Positions 63,120 to 64,000 of a stretch of DNA of 64,000 nucleotides are shown here, one piece after another (position 1 is the stretch's first letter; each line of letters starts with the position of its first letter). The notes under the pieces were generated by a model that saw only the letters and a list, made by a program, of their open reading frames with translations, had not been told where the DNA came from and did no database searches. The translations under genes were made by a program, and so were the position numbers. The stretch is from Flavobacterium circumlabens (GTDB lineage: Bacteria > Bacteroidota > Bacteroidia > Flavobacteriales > Flavobacteriaceae). Location of the stretch: NCBI RefSeq assembly GCF_004345565.1, contig NZ_SLWA01000006.1, positions 248,001 through 312,000 on the forward strand, read 5' to 3'.

Positions 63120-63890
63120 ATGTTTACTATAGAAAATTATAAGAACGTGTCCAAACCAATCAAAGCCTTATTTAACTGGAGCAGCGGAAAAGATTCCGCA
63201 CTTACCCTGTACAAAATTTTACAGAATCCCGATTATAAAATCGAATATTTACTGACCAGTGTCAACCAAAAATTTCAGCGCATTTCAATGCACGGTGTTC
63301 GGGTGGAGCTACTTGAAGCACAGGCAGAGAGCATCAGCTTACCCTTAAAAATTATGCAGGTTCCGGAAATGCCAACCATGGAAGTGTATGAAAAGGTGAT
63401 GACCGAAACTTTAACCGAACTTAAAAACGAAGGAATTACCCATTCTGTTTTTGGGGATATTTTTCTCGAAGATCTGCGAAAATACAGAGAAACACAACTG
63501 GCAAGAATAGATTTCGAAGGCGTCTTCCCCATTTGGAAGATTCCAACCAGCGAATTGATTCAGGAATTTATTGAACTGGGTTTTAAAACGATTGTAGTTT
63601 GCGTGAACGAACGTTATTTAGACAAAAGTTTTGTTGGCCGGATTATCGATCAGGATTTTATAAAGGATCTGCCTGAAAATGTAGATTTATGCGGAGAAAA
63701 TGGTGAATTTCATACCTTTACATTTGATGGACCTATTTTTTACAAACCGATCGCTTTTGAAATCGGGGAAATCGTTTATCGCAAATATGAAAGACCAGAA
63801 AACGAAGCTTCATCTGATACCGCATGCGACACCAGTGCCACTGATGCTTTTGATTTTGGATTCTGGTATTGCGATTTGATTCCGAAATAA
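63120..63890 (+). CDS. Dph6-like ATP pyrophosphatase (diphthine-ammonia ligase family)
   Basis: From the ATG at 63120 the protein has 256 residues; a TTG at 63093 would add nine. The PP-loop SSGKDSALTLYKIL (about residues 21-34) and HSVFGDIFLEDLRKYRE match the adenine nucleotide alpha hydrolase / Dph6 family. In eukaryotes Dph6 amidates diphthine. Bacteria lack diphthamide, so the bacterial substrate is unknown. GENGEFHTF near residue 200 is the second family motif. Confidence 0.88.
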   Translation: MFTIENYKNVSKPIKALFNWSSGKDSALTLYKILQNPDYKIEYLLTSVNQKFQRISMHGVRVELLEAQAESISLPLKIMQVPEMPTMEVYEKVMTETLTELKNEGITHSVFGDIFLEDLRKYRETQLARIDFEGVFPIWKIPTSELIQEFIELGFKTIVVCVNERYLDKSFVGRIIDQDFIKDLPENVDLCGENGEFHTFTFDGPIFYKPIAFEIGEIVYRKYERPENEASSDTACDTSATDAFDFGFWYCDLIPK

Positions 63891-63937
63891 AGTACTGAAT
63901 TGATGACAGTTTACCACTACCATTTAAAGCAAACAAT

Positions 63938-64000
63938 ATGGATACATTAATACGTTTTATCAAATTTCCAATCTCTTTTGATGTCGATAAACTCAAAAGT
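63938..64000 (+). CDS. Start of a gene running off the window
   Basis: An ATG at 63938 opens a frame of 21 codons to the end (MDTLIRFIKFPISFDVDKLK, then one more). The FPISFDVDKLK pattern might be the start of an aspartyl/asparaginyl beta-hydroxylase-like protein, but 21 residues cannot support a firm call. Confidence 0.45.
   Translation, partial: MDTLIRFIKFPISFDVDKLKS

Overview
The window looks like a chromosome segment of a Flavobacterium-type member of the Bacteroidota. The evidence is AT-rich DNA, TAnnTTTG-type promoter boxes and few strong Shine-Dalgarno sequences. Family content agrees: SusC/SusD pairs, type IX secretion (T9SS) sorting domains, the T9SS regulator PorX, an LpxC-FabZ fusion and a CAL67264-type small membrane protein.

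Layout. 0-5.7 kb: end of an unknown gene, a LysR regulator with a YeiH-type exporter, a von Willebrand-like membrane protein and fabG. 5.9-15.9 kb: an ECF sigma / FecR anti-sigma / SusC (with STN signalling domain) / SusD / zinc-metallohydrolase lipoprotein / DUF4302 lipoprotein locus, followed by a tiny double-glycine-leader peptide gene. 16-27 kb: four large secreted proteins. Three are leucine-rich-repeat T9SS type A paralogs, two of them sharing a 143 bp identical block. The fourth is a choice-of-anchor-L, type B-sorted protein with four exact-period 65-residue repeats. 27-35.6 kb: sucD, a lipid A block (lpxD, lpxC-fabZ, lpxA, a second lpxD-like gene), efp and an HD phosphohydrolase. 35.8-54.8 kb: mostly core genes (porX, tsaE, ald, ung, a Smr-less mutS2, ettA, holA, an OmpA lipoprotein, a Sua5-type gene, uvrD, a TauE/TSUP permease). 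Palindromic intergenic repeats are scattered through this part.

The most unusual locus is 55.2-59.8 kb. A ~408-residue protein carries four Cys/Thr/Ser-rich modules built from a six-residue P-T-x-S-C unit. It is followed by a terminator-like hairpin and then three tightly packed genes: an aminoglycoside-phosphotransferase-fold kinase, a HopA1-like protein and a LanC-type cyclase with all zinc ligands. Kinase plus HopA1-like lyase plus cyclase is the logic of class V lanthipeptide biosynthesis. I therefore read this as a Bacteroidota lanthionine-forming RiPP system with a very large multi-core substrate. It has no dedicated transporter or leader protease next to it.

After the cluster come a patatin-like lipase, an M1 aminopeptidase, a Dph6-like ATP pyrophosphatase and the first 21 codons of a further gene. 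I saw no rRNA, tRNA, CRISPR array, transposase or phage gene. All family calls are from reading motifs, with no database search.
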